This document shows, in pieces, positions 9,666-19,118 of a stretch of 64,000 nt of DNA. Source of the stretch: Pseudomonas sp. B21-056 (GTDB lineage Bacteria; Pseudomonadota; Gammaproteobacteria; Pseudomonadales; Pseudomonadaceae); the NCBI RefSeq assembly GCF_026016325.1, contig NZ_CP087203.1:2294001-2358000 (forward strand), in the 5' to 3' direction. The notes beneath the pieces were generated by a model. The model did not search any database. It had not been told where the DNA came from and saw only the letters and a program-made list of their open reading frames with translations. Numbering within the stretch: position 1 is the stretch's first letter; each line of letters opens with the position of its first letter. A program made the position numbers and the translations under genes.

Positions 9666-10910
9666 ATGTTGATCGCCAACCCCAAGGCCACTCGCCAAGC
9701 CTATCCCGAAGCACTGCGCCAGATCATGAGCGTCGAAAAAGCCAACGAGAGCCGGCAGTGGCTGTCGCAATGGTCGCGCCTGAATGCCTCGGCCACGCCG
9801 CTGTACGCGCTGCCCGACCTGGCCGCCGAACTCGGTGTGGCGCAGGTCCTGGTCAAGGACGAGTCGCAGCGCTCGGTACTGGGCAGCTTCAAGGCGCTGG
9901 GTGCGCCGATTGCCCTGGTACGTTTGATCTTGCGTACTTTTCCTGAGCAGCACTTCTCCGCCCGCGATCTGCTGGAAGGCAAGCATGCCGACGCGTTGGC
10001 CGACTTCACCGTGATCAGCGCCACCGACGGCAACCACGGACGCGCCCTGGCTGCGGCGGCCCAGAGCATGGGTTGCCGGTGCAACATCGTCCTGCATGCG
10101 AACGTCAGTGTTGAGCGCGAAGAGGCCATCGCCGCGTATGGCGCCACGATCGTGCGCATTACCGGCAACTATGACGAGTCGGTGGAGGAGGCCGCGGCAT
10201 TGGCTGCCGCCAATGACTGGACCGTGGTTTCCGATACGTCCTACGAAGGGTACGAAGTCATTCCTCGTGACGTCATGCAGGGCTACGGCACGATCTCGGC
10301 TGAAGTGATTGAAGCGTTGCAGGCTGACGCGCCAGTTACCCACGTGTTCCTGCAGGGCGGCGTCGGTGGCCTGGCTGCCGGTATCGCGAGCTATCTGTGG
10401 GAGCAGTACGGCGCACAACGCCCCGTATTCGTCATGGTGGAACCCGCACAGGCCGATTGCCTGTACCAGAGTGCGGTCCAGGGCCGGGCGGCCAAAGCGA
10501 CCGGCTCGGTCGACTCGGTGATGGCGGGCCTGGCCTGTGGCGAGACGTCTCCGCTCGCCTGGCGCTTCCTGGAAAACAGTGTCGATTTCTTCATGACCAT
10601 TGAAGACGACGAAGCCGTGGCCGCCATGCGCCGACTGGCGGCGGGCAGTACTCGCGACATTCCGCTGGTGGCGGGGGAGTCGGGAGTCGCCGGTCTTGCC
10701 GGCCTGATGCACGTGGTCGGGGGTAAAGGCTTGGCGGCTGACCTGGGCATCAATGCCGATTCCCGCGTGCTGGTGGTCAACACCGAAGGCGCCACGGCGC
10801 CGGGGGTGTATGCCGGGTTGTTGGGGGAGAGTGATGTGTCGGTTCTACGGCGGCAGGAGGCTTGGCTGGGCGCCTTGCACACCGATAAAGATTTTCTTGC
10901 CATGCGCTAA
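9666..10910 (+). CDS. dpaL: Diaminopropionate ammonia-lyase
   Basis: This PLP enzyme converts 2,3-diaminopropionate to pyruvate and two ammonia. It has about 414 residues. The PLP lysine lies in the LGSFKALGAP segment near residue 75, the ATDGNHGRALAAAA segment matches the substrate-side loop of fold-type II enzymes, and GGVGGLAAG binds the cofactor phosphate. I start at ATG 9666 (MLIANPKATR), since GGAG lies seven bases before it; an in-frame ATG at 9654 is possible. It is cotranscribed with the carbamoylase. The family also acts on serine and threonine slowly, so a threonine-dehydratase-like role cannot be excluded. Confidence 0.88.
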   Translation: MLIANPKATRQAYPEALRQIMSVEKANESRQWLSQWSRLNASATPLYALPDLAAELGVAQVLVKDESQRSVLGSFKALGAPIALVRLILRTFPEQHFSARDLLEGKHADALADFTVISATDGNHGRALAAAAQSMGCRCNIVLHANVSVEREEAIAAYGATIVRITGNYDESVEEAAALAAANDWTVVSDTSYEGYEVIPRDVMQGYGTISAEVIEALQADAPVTHVFLQGGVGGLAAGIASYLWEQYGAQRPVFVMVEPAQADCLYQSAVQGRAAKATGSVDSVMAGLACGETSPLAWRFLENSVDFFMTIEDDEAVAAMRRLAAGSTRDIPLVAGESGVAGLAGLMHVVGGKGLAADLGINADSRVLVVNTEGATAPGVYAGLLGESDVSVLRRQEAWLGALHTDKDFLAMR

Positions 10911-11029
10911 AAGTAATCTGCTTTGTGCGGCCAGCGGCCTCTGCCCACACTCGAACTCAGGTTTTGATAACAGAGTCGAGGGCTGGAGATGTTCAAGTGG
11001 CATGGGATTGAATCGTCGCGGGCACGGGT

Positions 11030-12028
11030 ATGACCGCAGTGCCCATGCAGGGCGTTGCCCGACCCAGTATTCCAGCTGCCTACTTCGCCGCGGTGCTGGG
11101 CCTGGCCGGCCTTGGACAGGCCTGGCGCACGGCGGTGGGCGTATGGGGATTGCCCGCTGCGGTCGGGGAAGCCTTGCTGATGGTCGCGGCTGGGGTCTGG
11201 GCGGTGCTGATCGTCGGTTATGCCTGGCAGGCTTTGCGCGACTACGGCGCGGTAAAAACCGAACTTCTTCATCCTGTCCAGGGCAGTACGCCTGCCTTGG
11301 TGGGTGTCTCGACCCTGTTGATTGCCATCGCCGTTCTTCCGTATTCGCTTGTCCTCGCGTGGGCATTGGCCAGCGCCGGTCTCACCTGGCACATCGGGTT
11401 TTCCCTGTGGCACACCGGGACGCTCTGGAAGGGTGGCCGCAACGCGATGGATATGTTGCCGACCCTGTACCTGCCAACCGTTGCAGGTAATTTCACGGGT
11501 GCGGCGGCGTTGGGTGCCCTGGGGTGTTCCGAATGGGGCTGGATGCTGCTGGGGGTGGGGCTGTTTTCCTGGTTGGCCTTCGAGTCGCTGATTCTCCACA
11601 GGCTCTTGCACTCGGCCACGATACCCGCGCCGCAACGCCCGCTGATCGGCATCCAGTTCGCCCCGCCGACGGTGTGCGCCATGGCCTGCCTGGCGTTGTC
11701 GCCGGGTAGCGCGGATCACCGGCTGCTCATGTTATGGGGGTACGGGCTGTTCCAGCTGCTACTGGGCTTGCGCCTCAGGGGCTGGCTGGGGGCGCAGTCC
11801 TTCAACCCGGCGTATTGGGCCTACAGTTTTGGTGTCGTTGCCACCGCTATCACCGCGCTCAAACTCGCATCGGCAGGCGTGGCACCGGCACGGATACTCG
11901 CGCCACCGATTTTTGTCGGTGCCAACCTGTTCATCGGCTATCTCGGGTTGCGCACGGTGCATCGGTTGTTGAGCTATTTCCCACAGGGTGAGCCAGACAC
12001 CATCAACCGTCCCGTTCAGTCGGACTGA
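11030..12028 (+). CDS. SLAC1/TDT-family channel or carrier (TehA-like)
   Basis: This 332-residue integral membrane protein has about ten hydrophobic helices, the TehA/SLAC1 (tellurite-resistance/dicarboxylate transporter) fold. Family features include the conserved aromatic in the pore helices and the HIGFSLWHTG and LPTVAGNFTGAAA segments. Members are anion channels or carriers; tellurite resistance is usually incidental. It is 30 bases before the alcohol dehydrogenase on the same strand and may be cotranscribed with it. The first 15 residues are hydrophilic and the precise start is uncertain. Confidence 0.82.
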   Translation: MTAVPMQGVARPSIPAAYFAAVLGLAGLGQAWRTAVGVWGLPAAVGEALLMVAAGVWAVLIVGYAWQALRDYGAVKTELLHPVQGSTPALVGVSTLLIAIAVLPYSLVLAWALASAGLTWHIGFSLWHTGTLWKGGRNAMDMLPTLYLPTVAGNFTGAAALGALGCSEWGWMLLGVGLFSWLAFESLILHRLLHSATIPAPQRPLIGIQFAPPTVCAMACLALSPGSADHRLLMLWGYGLFQLLLGLRLRGWLGAQSFNPAYWAYSFGVVATAITALKLASAGVAPARILAPPIFVGANLFIGYLGLRTVHRLLSYFPQGEPDTINRPVQSD

Positions 12029-12058
12029 TTTCTTTCATTGCTCGGAGATAGACAGGAC

Positions 12059-13093
12059 ATGGCAAAGAACACCTACAAGGCGATGCAGGTCACCCGGCCG
12101 GGCGTGCTGGAGTTGGTTGAACGGGAAGTCCCCGAGCCCGGCACAGGCGATGTATTGATCGAAGTGCAGGCCTGCGGGGTCTGTGGCGCGGATGCCGGGG
12201 CCATCGAAGGGTTGGAGGCGAACTTGCAGTTGCCGCGTGTGCCCGGTCATGAGGTGGTCGGGCGGATCGTGGCCCTCGGCACAGGTGTCCAGGGCAACTG
12301 GCGGGTGGGCCAGCGGGTTGGCGTCGGGCGGCTTGGAGGCCATTGCAATGTCTGTGAGCAATGCCGCCGCGGGCACTTCAACCTGTGCAGTCACCAGCCT
12401 GTGATGGGCAGCTCCCGGGATGGCGGCTACGCAGAGTTGATGACCGCCCGCGCCACCGGCCTGGTGGCGATCCCGGATGAACTGGATGCCGTGGCAGCGG
12501 CGCCGCTGTTGTGCGCGGGCATTGCCACGTTCAATGCCTTGCGCAAGTCCGGCGCCCAGGCGGGTGATCTGGTGGCGATCCAAGGCATCGGCGGCCTCGG
12601 CCACCTCGCGCTGCAATACGCGCGCCGGATGGGCTTCAAGGTCGTGGCCGTCGGACGAGGTGCCGATATTGCCGAAGATGTCCTGGCGCTGGGCGCTCAT
12701 TACTACATTGATACCCATGTCGAGGAACCGGTCGCCCGGCTCAAGGAGATGGGCGGGGCCCAGGTGATCCTGACCACCATCACCGACAGCGCCGCGGCAT
12801 CTGCGCTGATGCCGGCCCTTGCGCCGCAGGGGCGGTTACTGGTGGTGGGCGTGGGGCGCCAGCCGCTGGCGATCATGCCCGGTGCGCTGGTGGGCGGTGA
12901 ACGCAGTGTCCAGGGCGCCATCACCGGCACGCCCTACGAGTCCGAGAAAACCCTGGACTTCAGTGTCATGACCGACGTGCGCGCCATGATCGAGACCCAG
13001 CCTTTGGAGAACGCCTGGGAGGCCTACCAGAAGGTGAAGTCCGGCGAGGTGAAGTTTCGCATGGTACTGACGGTGGGCACAGGCGAAAGCTGA
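12059..13093 (+). CDS. Zinc-dependent alcohol dehydrogenase (medium-chain)
   Basis: This NAD(P)-dependent medium-chain dehydrogenase has about 344 residues. Catalytic-zinc ligands are suggested by CGVCGADAG near residue 39 and GHE near 62. The structural zinc site is formed by the four cysteines in CNVCEQCRRGHFNLC (about 95-110). The dinucleotide-binding glycines (GIGGLGHLA) are near 175. I use the ATG at 12059 because AGGA lies just upstream and the longer reading begins with TTG. The alcohol or aldehyde substrate is unknown. It is convergent with the LysR gene that follows. Confidence 0.9.
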   Translation: MAKNTYKAMQVTRPGVLELVEREVPEPGTGDVLIEVQACGVCGADAGAIEGLEANLQLPRVPGHEVVGRIVALGTGVQGNWRVGQRVGVGRLGGHCNVCEQCRRGHFNLCSHQPVMGSSRDGGYAELMTARATGLVAIPDELDAVAAAPLLCAGIATFNALRKSGAQAGDLVAIQGIGGLGHLALQYARRMGFKVVAVGRGADIAEDVLALGAHYYIDTHVEEPVARLKEMGGAQVILTTITDSAAASALMPALAPQGRLLVVGVGRQPLAIMPGALVGGERSVQGAITGTPYESEKTLDFSVMTDVRAMIETQPLENAWEAYQKVKSGEVKFRMVLTVGTGES

Positions 13094-13096
13094 CGC

Positions 13097-13990
13097 TCAA
13101 TAGATCGGCTGCTGCTCCCGGGCGATATCCAGGAAGCCGGCAATGTAGTCGATGCGTTCTTCATCCTTGCGCACGCCCAGGTGGATGCTCTTGTGCAGGC
13201 CATGAGGGCCGATGCGCAGGGATTTGAGGGGCAGCTTGTCGCCTTCTTCGCGCAGCAACCATTCCGGCAACACGCTGATGCCTCGTTCCGCCGCTGTCAG
13301 TTGCAACATCAACTCGGTGGTTTCGGCCGTGATGCGGTGATGCGGCCGGCAATTGGCCGGCACCAGGAAGCGGCCGTAGATGTCCAGGCGTTCCAGGCTG
13401 ACGGGTACGGTGATCAGCGTTTCGGCGATCAGATCATGGGGATCGGCCCAGGCGTTAGTGGTGAGGGGGTGGTTTTCGTGCAGCACCAGTACCAGCTCGT
13501 AGTCGAAGACGGGTGTGAACAGCAGGTCTGGCTGATCGATCGGGTCCGGGGTGATCAGCAGATCGATCTCATGGCCCAGCAACGCCGCCACGCCATCGAA
13601 GCGAAAAGCCGTGCAGATCTCGAAGTCGACGTCCGGCCAACGCCGCAGGTACGGGCCTGTGACGCCCATCAACCACTTCTGGCAGGGGTGGCATTCCATG
13701 CCAGCACGCAGGGCTCCGCGGCGGCCATCAGCGAAATCCGCCAGCACCCGTTCGGCATGATCGAGCTGGGGCAGGATCCGTTCGGCCAGGCCGAGCAGGT
13801 AATTGCCGGCCTGGGTGAAACGCAGGTTGCGACCATCCTTCATCCACACTTTGGTCCCGTGCCGTTCCTCGAACTTGGTGATGGCATGGGAGACCGCGGA
13901 CTGGCTGACATTCATTCGTTCGGCCGCCGCCGTGACACTCCCGGTGCGGGCCACTTCACGCAGGATCACCAGGGGTTGGAAATCAATCAT
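13097..13990 (-). CDS. LysR-family transcriptional regulator
   Basis: This 297-residue LysR-type regulator has an N-terminal helix-turn-helix (TGSVTAAAERMNVSQSAVSH at about 14-33) and an effector domain. The start has AGGAGAC about six bases upstream. It is divergent from the malY-like gene with a 120-base gap, the typical arrangement for a LysR regulator and its target, so it probably controls malY and perhaps the aapJQMP genes beyond it. It ends three bases after the alcohol dehydrogenase stop in convergent orientation. Confidence 0.92.
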   Translation of the reverse strand: MIDFQPLVILREVARTGSVTAAAERMNVSQSAVSHAITKFEERHGTKVWMKDGRNLRFTQAGNYLLGLAERILPQLDHAERVLADFADGRRGALRAGMECHPCQKWLMGVTGPYLRRWPDVDFEICTAFRFDGVAALLGHEIDLLITPDPIDQPDLLFTPVFDYELVLVLHENHPLTTNAWADPHDLIAETLITVPVSLERLDIYGRFLVPANCRPHHRITAETTELMLQLTAAERGISVLPEWLLREEGDKLPLKSLRIGPHGLHKSIHLGVRKDEERIDYIAGFLDIAREQQPIY

Positions 13991-14110
13991 TCATGTCTCC
14001 TGCTCATGGTTTTATGAAGTAATACCATTTTTGTTCATGATCCGTTGTTGTTACTAATACCGCAAGGCGCTTGAGCGCCACCCTCCGTTGTCAGGCTGGA
14101 TACAAGAACA
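13991..14110. promoter_or_regulatory. Divergent LysR/malY regulatory region
   Basis: This 120-base gap separates the divergent LysR and MalY genes. It is AT-rich in its first half and contains an ATGA...TCAT imperfect dyad at about 14014-14040 around a run of T (CCATTTTTGTTCATGA), a plausible LysR site of the T-N11-A type. No clear -35/-10 pair stands out. The call rests on position. Confidence 0.4.
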
Positions 14111-15331
14111 ATGAATACCCAAGCAGTCGCACCCCAGGCCCAGGCCTGCCCCTTCGATGAAGTGATTGATCGCAAGCACACCAACTCCATGAAGTGGGAC
14201 TACGGACACAATTTCCTCACGCCCGAGGAGTGTGCCGCCGACCCGCTGCCGATGTGGGTAGCGGACATGGATTTCCGTTCGCCGCAACCGGTGATCGATG
14301 CACTGAGTGAAGCCGTGCAGTCGGGTGTGTTCGGTTACGCCGGCGGTGCGCGCAAATCCTATGTCGACGCGGTGATCGGCTGGCAGGGCCGGCGTTTTGG
14401 CTGGGACGTGTCCCGTGACTGGCTGTTCCAGGCGTCGGGCATCATCACCACGATGAAGACCGCCATCCAGGCCTTCACTTCACCGGGTGACTCGGTGTTG
14501 ATCCAGCCACCGGTCTACGTGCACTTTCATGATGATGCCCAGGTGAACGGTCGACGCCTGGCGCTGGCGCCACTGGACTTCGATGGCGAGCGCTACCGTT
14601 TTGACGAGCGCAAGTTCGAGGCGGCGATCCAGCCCAACACGCGCCTGTTTATCCTGAGTCATCCGCATAACCCGACCGGCAATGTCTGGTCGGAGGCGGA
14701 ACTGCGGGCGATGGGTGAAATCTGCGCCCGGCACGATGTGCTGGTACTCAGCGATGAGATCCACCAGGACATCCTGCTCAACCCGAACAGGAAGCACATA
14801 CCGTTCGCATCCCTGGGCGAGGCCTTCGCCCGCAACAGCATCACCTGCACGGCCCCGAGCAAGACTTTCAACATGCCGGGGTTGCAGACCGCGAACATTT
14901 TCATCCCCAACAAGCGGATCCGCGAGGAACTGGTCCGGCAGTACGACCGTAATCTCTATCGCTACGTCAATGCCCTCGGCATGGTCGCGGCGGAAGCGGC
15001 CTATACCCATGGCGAGCCCTGGCTGGAGCAGATGCTGGCCTACGTGCGTGGCAACCAGGCGCACTTTGCCGCATCTCTCCACGCCGCTGTACCGCAGATC
15101 AAGGTCGTGCCCACGGATTCGCTGTACCTGGCCTGGATGGATTGTCGCGGCCTGGGCATGGACGCCACGGCGCTCGACCGGTTCATGCTCACCAAGGCGC
15201 GGGTCTGGCTCGACAAGGGCCAGAAATTCGGCGAGCAGGGCCATGGATTCATGCGGGCGAACCTGGGTTGCAGCCGCGTGACGGTCAACGAAGCCATCCA
15301 GCGGATCGTTCGCGCTGTTCAACAGCGCTGA
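14111..15331 (+). CDS. MalY/PatB-family C-S beta-lyase (cystathionine beta-lyase type)
   Basis: This fold-type I PLP enzyme of the MalY/PatB family cleaves the carbon-sulfur bond of cystathionine, cystine or S-substituted cysteines to give pyruvate, ammonia and a thiol. It has 406 residues. Family motifs are present: the N-terminal MKWDYG and PMWVADMDF segments, SHPHNPTGNVW, SDEIHQDI with the PLP-pyridine aspartate, and SKTFNMPGLQ carrying the Schiff-base lysine near residue 255. It is divergent from a LysR gene and followed by an amino-acid ABC transporter and a DsrE protein, which fits uptake and desulfurisation of a sulfur amino acid. An aminotransferase role is less likely. Confidence 0.88.
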   Translation: MNTQAVAPQAQACPFDEVIDRKHTNSMKWDYGHNFLTPEECAADPLPMWVADMDFRSPQPVIDALSEAVQSGVFGYAGGARKSYVDAVIGWQGRRFGWDVSRDWLFQASGIITTMKTAIQAFTSPGDSVLIQPPVYVHFHDDAQVNGRRLALAPLDFDGERYRFDERKFEAAIQPNTRLFILSHPHNPTGNVWSEAELRAMGEICARHDVLVLSDEIHQDILLNPNRKHIPFASLGEAFARNSITCTAPSKTFNMPGLQTANIFIPNKRIREELVRQYDRNLYRYVNALGMVAAEAAYTHGEPWLEQMLAYVRGNQAHFAASLHAAVPQIKVVPTDSLYLAWMDCRGLGMDATALDRFMLTKARVWLDKGQKFGEQGHGFMRANLGCSRVTVNEAIQRIVRAVQQR

Positions 15332-15360
15332 GCAATACCCCGAACACTTTCAAATAACAA

Positions 15361-15385
15361 ACGCTCGCGCTGTGTACGCGAGCGT
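15361..15385 (+). promoter_or_regulatory. RNA hairpin between malY-like gene and aapJ
   Basis: A perfect nine-base stem (ACGCTCGCG with CGCGAGCGT, seven-base loop) lies in the 112-base gap. It has no T-tract, so it is a weak terminator at best. It may partly separate transcription of the lyase from that of the transporter or protect an mRNA end. Confidence 0.5.
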
Positions 15386-15443
15386 GTAGCTGCACCTATG
15401 CCCTGGCTGCCGCCTTAATAACCATCACAAAAACAAGGTGAAC

Positions 15444-16466
15444 ATGATGAAAAAACTGGTCCTCGCGCCAATGGTCTGCCTCGCCGCATCCCTGGTTTGC
15501 GGCATGGCTTTCGCCGGAACCGTCAAGGACGTGCAAGCCCGTGGAAAGCTCAATTGCGGAGTATCCACCGGCAACACGGGGCTGTCCGCACCGGATGCCA
15601 AGGGAGCCTGGCAAGGACTGGACGTCGCCCTGTGTCGCGCTGTCGCGGCAGCGGTACTGAAAGATGCCAATGCGGTCAGTTTCGTACCGACCACCGGGCA
15701 GACACGCTTTACCGCCCTGGCTTCCGGTGAAGTGGATGTGTTGATACGCAACAGTTCCTGGACCTTCACCCGCGACGTCGACCTGAAGCTGACCTTTGCC
15801 GGAATCAACTACTACGATGGCCAGGGCTTCCTGGTACGCAAGGCGTTGGGGGCCAAGGAGGTCAAGGATCTCAACGGCGCCTCGATCTGCGTCCAGACCG
15901 GTTCCACCCATGAGCTGAACCTGGCCGAGTACTCGCGCAAGCACGGCATCAAATACGAGCCGGTGCCGATCGAGTCGACTGCCGAAGGGGAACAGAAATA
16001 CCTGGCCGGCGCCTGCGACGTCTTTACCAACGACGTCTCCGGACTCGCGGCTTCCAAGGCCAGTTTCGCCTCGAAGGACGAGCACATGGTGCTCAAGGAG
16101 TTGATCTCCAAGGAGCCCCTCGGACCGATGGTGCGCCAGGGCGACGATCAGTGGGCAGACGTTGTGCGCTGGACCCTTAACGCGTTGGTCGCCGCCGAAG
16201 AACTGGGTGTGACTTCCGAGAACGTTTCGAAACTGTCGAGTGGTTCGGACAACCCGGAAATCAATCGCCTGCTGGGCACCGAAGGCAACTTCGGCGAGCA
16301 ACTGGGACTGGATAACCAATGGGCCAGCCGCGCCATTGCCGCCAGTGGCAACTATGCACAGATCTTCGACAACTCCCTGGGCAAGAACACCCCCATCGGC
16401 CTTGAGCGCGGTCTTAACGCGCAATGGAATCAGGGCGGCTTGCTGTACGCCGAACCCTTCCGCTGA
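15444..16466 (+). CDS. aapJ: General L-amino-acid ABC transporter, periplasmic binding protein AapJ
   Basis: This substrate-binding protein has about 340 residues and a signal peptide ending at AFA (residue about 25), after which mature AapJ-like sequence begins (GTVKDVQARGKLNCGV). Family features include STGNTGLSAPD and the SSWTFTRDVDLK segment. Two ATG codons (15444 and 15447) follow an AAGG ribosome site; an upstream GTG is possible but less likely. It heads aapJ-aapQ-aapM-aapP. Aap transporters are broad for L-amino acids; here the neighbouring C-S lyase suggests a sulfur amino acid. Confidence 0.93.
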   Translation: MMKKLVLAPMVCLAASLVCGMAFAGTVKDVQARGKLNCGVSTGNTGLSAPDAKGAWQGLDVALCRAVAAAVLKDANAVSFVPTTGQTRFTALASGEVDVLIRNSSWTFTRDVDLKLTFAGINYYDGQGFLVRKALGAKEVKDLNGASICVQTGSTHELNLAEYSRKHGIKYEPVPIESTAEGEQKYLAGACDVFTNDVSGLAASKASFASKDEHMVLKELISKEPLGPMVRQGDDQWADVVRWTLNALVAAEELGVTSENVSKLSSGSDNPEINRLLGTEGNFGEQLGLDNQWASRAIAASGNYAQIFDNSLGKNTPIGLERGLNAQWNQGGLLYAEPFR

Positions 16467-16507
16467 TCCGATGTGCCCACCGGCACGCTGATTGACCATT
16501 GCCGCGA

Positions 16508-16544
16508 AGGGCTGACCAGGCCGTATCGGATCCGGGTCAGCCCT
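16508..16544 (+). promoter_or_regulatory. Intercistronic hairpin aapJ-aapQ
   Basis: A ten-base perfect stem (AGGGCTGACC with GGTCAGCCCT) with a 17-base loop lies between the binding-protein gene and the first permease gene. Hairpins at this position are commonly found to stabilise the upstream message, so that more binding protein than permease is made. There is no T-tract. Confidence 0.6.
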
Positions 16545-16563
16545 CCCTTCACGGGAGAGAGAT

Positions 16564-17814
16564 ATGTCCACCCTGACAATGACCGACAAGAAGAACGGCC
16601 AGGCCGCCTTCTCGCTGGGCATGCTGTTGCACGACAAGCGTTACCGTTCCTACACGATCCAGATCATCGCGCTGATGTGCCTGATGCTGGCTGCCGCCTG
16701 GCTGCTGGACAACACGGTCCGCAACCTCGCGGCCCTGGGCAAGGACTTTTCCTTCAGCTTCCTTTGGAATGCGGCCGGCTACGACATCAACCAGCAACCT
16801 ATCGCCTATGACAGCCAGATGACCCATGGTCGGGCGGCATTGGTGGGGCTGCTCAACACATTGATCCTGGCCATTCTTTCCTGCGCCACGGCCACGGTCA
16901 TCGGCGTTCTGGCCGGGGTATTGCGGCTCTCGGACAACTGGATCGTCTCACGGTTGATGGGCGCCTATATCGAGCTGTTCCGCAACGTTCCCGCATTGTT
17001 GTGCATCCTGATCATTGGCGCGGTCATGGCCCAGTCGATGCCTGCGCCCAGCAGCTATCGAAGCGCAGGAATCACTGAGACAGCCATGGCCGTGACCAAC
17101 CGGGGCGTCTACGTTCCCGAACCTCTTTTTACCCGAGAGCTGGGTGTATTGGATCTCGGCGTTGTCCAGCCCAGCCTCAATGCGCTGGCAATCATCGGCC
17201 TGATCCTGCTTTGCCTGTTGGCGGACCGCTGGCTGCGCCGGCATGCCGATGCCGTGCAGAGCCGGACGGGCAAGCGTCCGCTGCTCTGGTACAAACGTCT
17301 GGCGGTGCTGGTGCTGCCCACTGTGCTTTTGCTCTATGCGCTGGGCTTTCACCTGGGTTATCCGCAGCTGCGCGGATTCAACTTCCAGGGCGGGCTGCAA
17401 CTGCGCAATTCGCTGATCGCCATGTGGCTCGGGTTGAGCGTCTACACCGGCGCCTTCATTGCCGAGATCGTGCGCAGCGGCATCCAGTCCATCACCCGGG
17501 GGCAGACCGAAGCGGCCAATGCCCTGGGCCTGCGCCCGGGGCGCACGATGCGCCTGGTGATCCTGCCCCAGGCATTGCGGGTCATCGTGCCGCCGCTGAC
17601 CTCGCAGTACCTGGATATCACCAAGAACACTTCGCTGGGGCTTGCGGTCGGCTACATGGACCTGCGCTCGACACTCGGCGGCATCTCCATCAACCAGACC
17701 GGCAGGGAGCTCGAAGGCATCCTGCTGATGATGCTGATCTATCTGGCCATGAGCCTGCTGACCTCGGGTTTGATGAACCTGTACAACAACCGCGTGAAAC
17801 TGCAGGTGCGCTGA
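16564..17814 (+). CDS. aapQ: General L-amino-acid ABC transporter permease AapQ
   Basis: This inner-membrane permease has 416 residues. The C-terminal half carries the HisMQ-type permease domain with the EAA loop (EAANALGLRPGRTMRLVILPQ, about 318-338) that contacts the ATPase. The long insertion between the first helices and the permease domain is typical of AapQ compared with shorter HisQ proteins. It has a GGGAGAG ribosome site and is followed one base later by aapM, so the two are translated together. It forms a heterodimer with AapM. Confidence 0.93.
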   Translation: MSTLTMTDKKNGQAAFSLGMLLHDKRYRSYTIQIIALMCLMLAAAWLLDNTVRNLAALGKDFSFSFLWNAAGYDINQQPIAYDSQMTHGRAALVGLLNTLILAILSCATATVIGVLAGVLRLSDNWIVSRLMGAYIELFRNVPALLCILIIGAVMAQSMPAPSSYRSAGITETAMAVTNRGVYVPEPLFTRELGVLDLGVVQPSLNALAIIGLILLCLLADRWLRRHADAVQSRTGKRPLLWYKRLAVLVLPTVLLLYALGFHLGYPQLRGFNFQGGLQLRNSLIAMWLGLSVYTGAFIAEIVRSGIQSITRGQTEAANALGLRPGRTMRLVILPQALRVIVPPLTSQYLDITKNTSLGLAVGYMDLRSTLGGISINQTGRELEGILLMMLIYLAMSLLTSGLMNLYNNRVKLQVR

Positions 17815-17815
17815 C

Positions 17816-19105
17816 ATGACACAACACTCCATAGCCTGGTCACGCCAGCAACTGCTTCCTCAGGCCGAGCCTCCCGTGGGGCAGGGCGGCTGCCTGTTCT
17901 GGATTCGCTCACGGTTGTTCAACGGCTGGTGGAGCAGCCTGCTGACCATCCTGTCGTTAGTGGCCCTCGCGGCGCTGATGCACGCGGTCTTTCCCTGGCT
18001 GGCCAATTCGGTCTGGCAGGCCGATTCACTGGGCGAGTGCCGACGGATACTCAATGGCGAATCGGGCGCCTGTTGGGGCGTGATCCGTGAGCGTTGGCCG
18101 CAACTGGTGTTCGGTTTCTACCCGCCGGCCGAGTACTGGCGACCACTGGCGGCCTTCGTGCTGCTGTTCGTTGCGCTTGGTCCGATTCTGTTCAAGCGTC
18201 TGCCGCGCAGGCTGGTGTGGTTCAGCGTTGTCTATCCGGGGCTGGTGTTCTGGCTGATCTGGGGAGGTTCGCTCTGGGCACCGGGGATGGTCTACGCCAT
18301 TGCGGCGGCAGGCGGGGTGGCCTTCAGGCTGTGCCGCCGCTTCGGCGCGACGACTGCGCTGATCGTGGCGATCATGGTCGTGGCAGGCGGCTGGCTGCGC
18401 GCTGCCGGGTCTATCGCGATGCTGCTTGAGCAAATCATGCCCCTGGCGCTGTCCCCGGTGTCGTCCCGTGATCTGGGCGGCTTTCTGCTGTCCCTCGTGG
18501 TCGGCGTCACCGGCATAGCCATGTCCTTGCCGCTGGGGATTGTGCTGGCATTGGGCAGGCGTTCGTCGATGCCACTGATCAGGTTGATGAGTGTGACCTT
18601 CATCGAGTTCGTCCGTGGCGTACCGCTGATCACACTGCTGTTCACCGCCTCGCTGCTGCTCAACTATTTCCTGCCACCGGGCACCTCGTTCGACCTGATC
18701 CTGCGGGTGATCATCATGGTCACGGTCTTTTCCACGGCCTACATGGCGGAGGTCATCCGGGGAGGGCTGGCCGCGCTGCCTCCAGGTCAAAGCGAAGCTG
18801 CGCAGGCACTCGGGCTGGATTACTGGAAAGCCCAGCGCCTGGTGATCATGCCCCAGACGCTGAAGATCTCCATTCCAATGATCGTCAGTACTTTCATCGG
18901 CCTGTTCAAGGACACCACCCTGGTGGTGTTCATCGGCTTGCTCGACCCCATAGCCCTGTCCACGGCGATCCGCGCGAGCACGCAGTGGCAAGGCATCTAC
19001 TGGGAGCTGTTCCTGTTCATCGGCGGCGTGTTCTTCCTGTTCTGCTTCGGCATGTCCCGTTACTCGATACACCTTGAGCAAAGGCTCAAGACCGATCACC
19101 GCTGA
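17816..19105 (+). CDS. aapM: General L-amino-acid ABC transporter permease AapM
   Basis: This second permease subunit of the Aap transporter has 429 residues. It has a long N-terminal hydrophobic extension and a C-terminal permease domain with the EAA loop ([22 protein letters not shown], near residue 320-342). The start overlaps the end of aapQ with a one-base gap. It pairs with AapQ and docks to AapP. I see nothing unusual in it. Confidence 0.93.
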   Translation: MTQHSIAWSRQQLLPQAEPPVGQGGCLFWIRSRLFNGWWSSLLTILSLVALAALMHAVFPWLANSVWQADSLGECRRILNGESGACWGVIRERWPQLVFGFYPPAEYWRPLAAFVLLFVALGPILFKRLPRRLVWFSVVYPGLVFWLIWGGSLWAPGMVYAIAAAGGVAFRLCRRFGATTALIVAIMVVAGGWLRAAGSIAMLLEQIMPLALSPVSSRDLGGFLLSLVVGVTGIAMSLPLGIVLALGRRSSMPLIRLMSVTFIEFVRGVPLITLLFTASLLLNYFLPPGTSFDLILRVIIMVTVFSTAYMAEVIRGGLAALPPGQSEAAQALGLDYWKAQRLVIMPQTLKISIPMIVSTFIGLFKDTTLVVFIGLLDPIALSTAIRASTQWQGIYWELFLFIGGVFFLFCFGMSRYSIHLEQRLKTDHR

Positions 19106-19118
19106 GGAGCCTTGCATC

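Noticed and set aside
10985..11020. Possible sigma-54 promoter (TGGCATG) before the TehA-like gene
   Set aside because: The -24 element is present, but the GC of the -12 element is missing at the right spacing.
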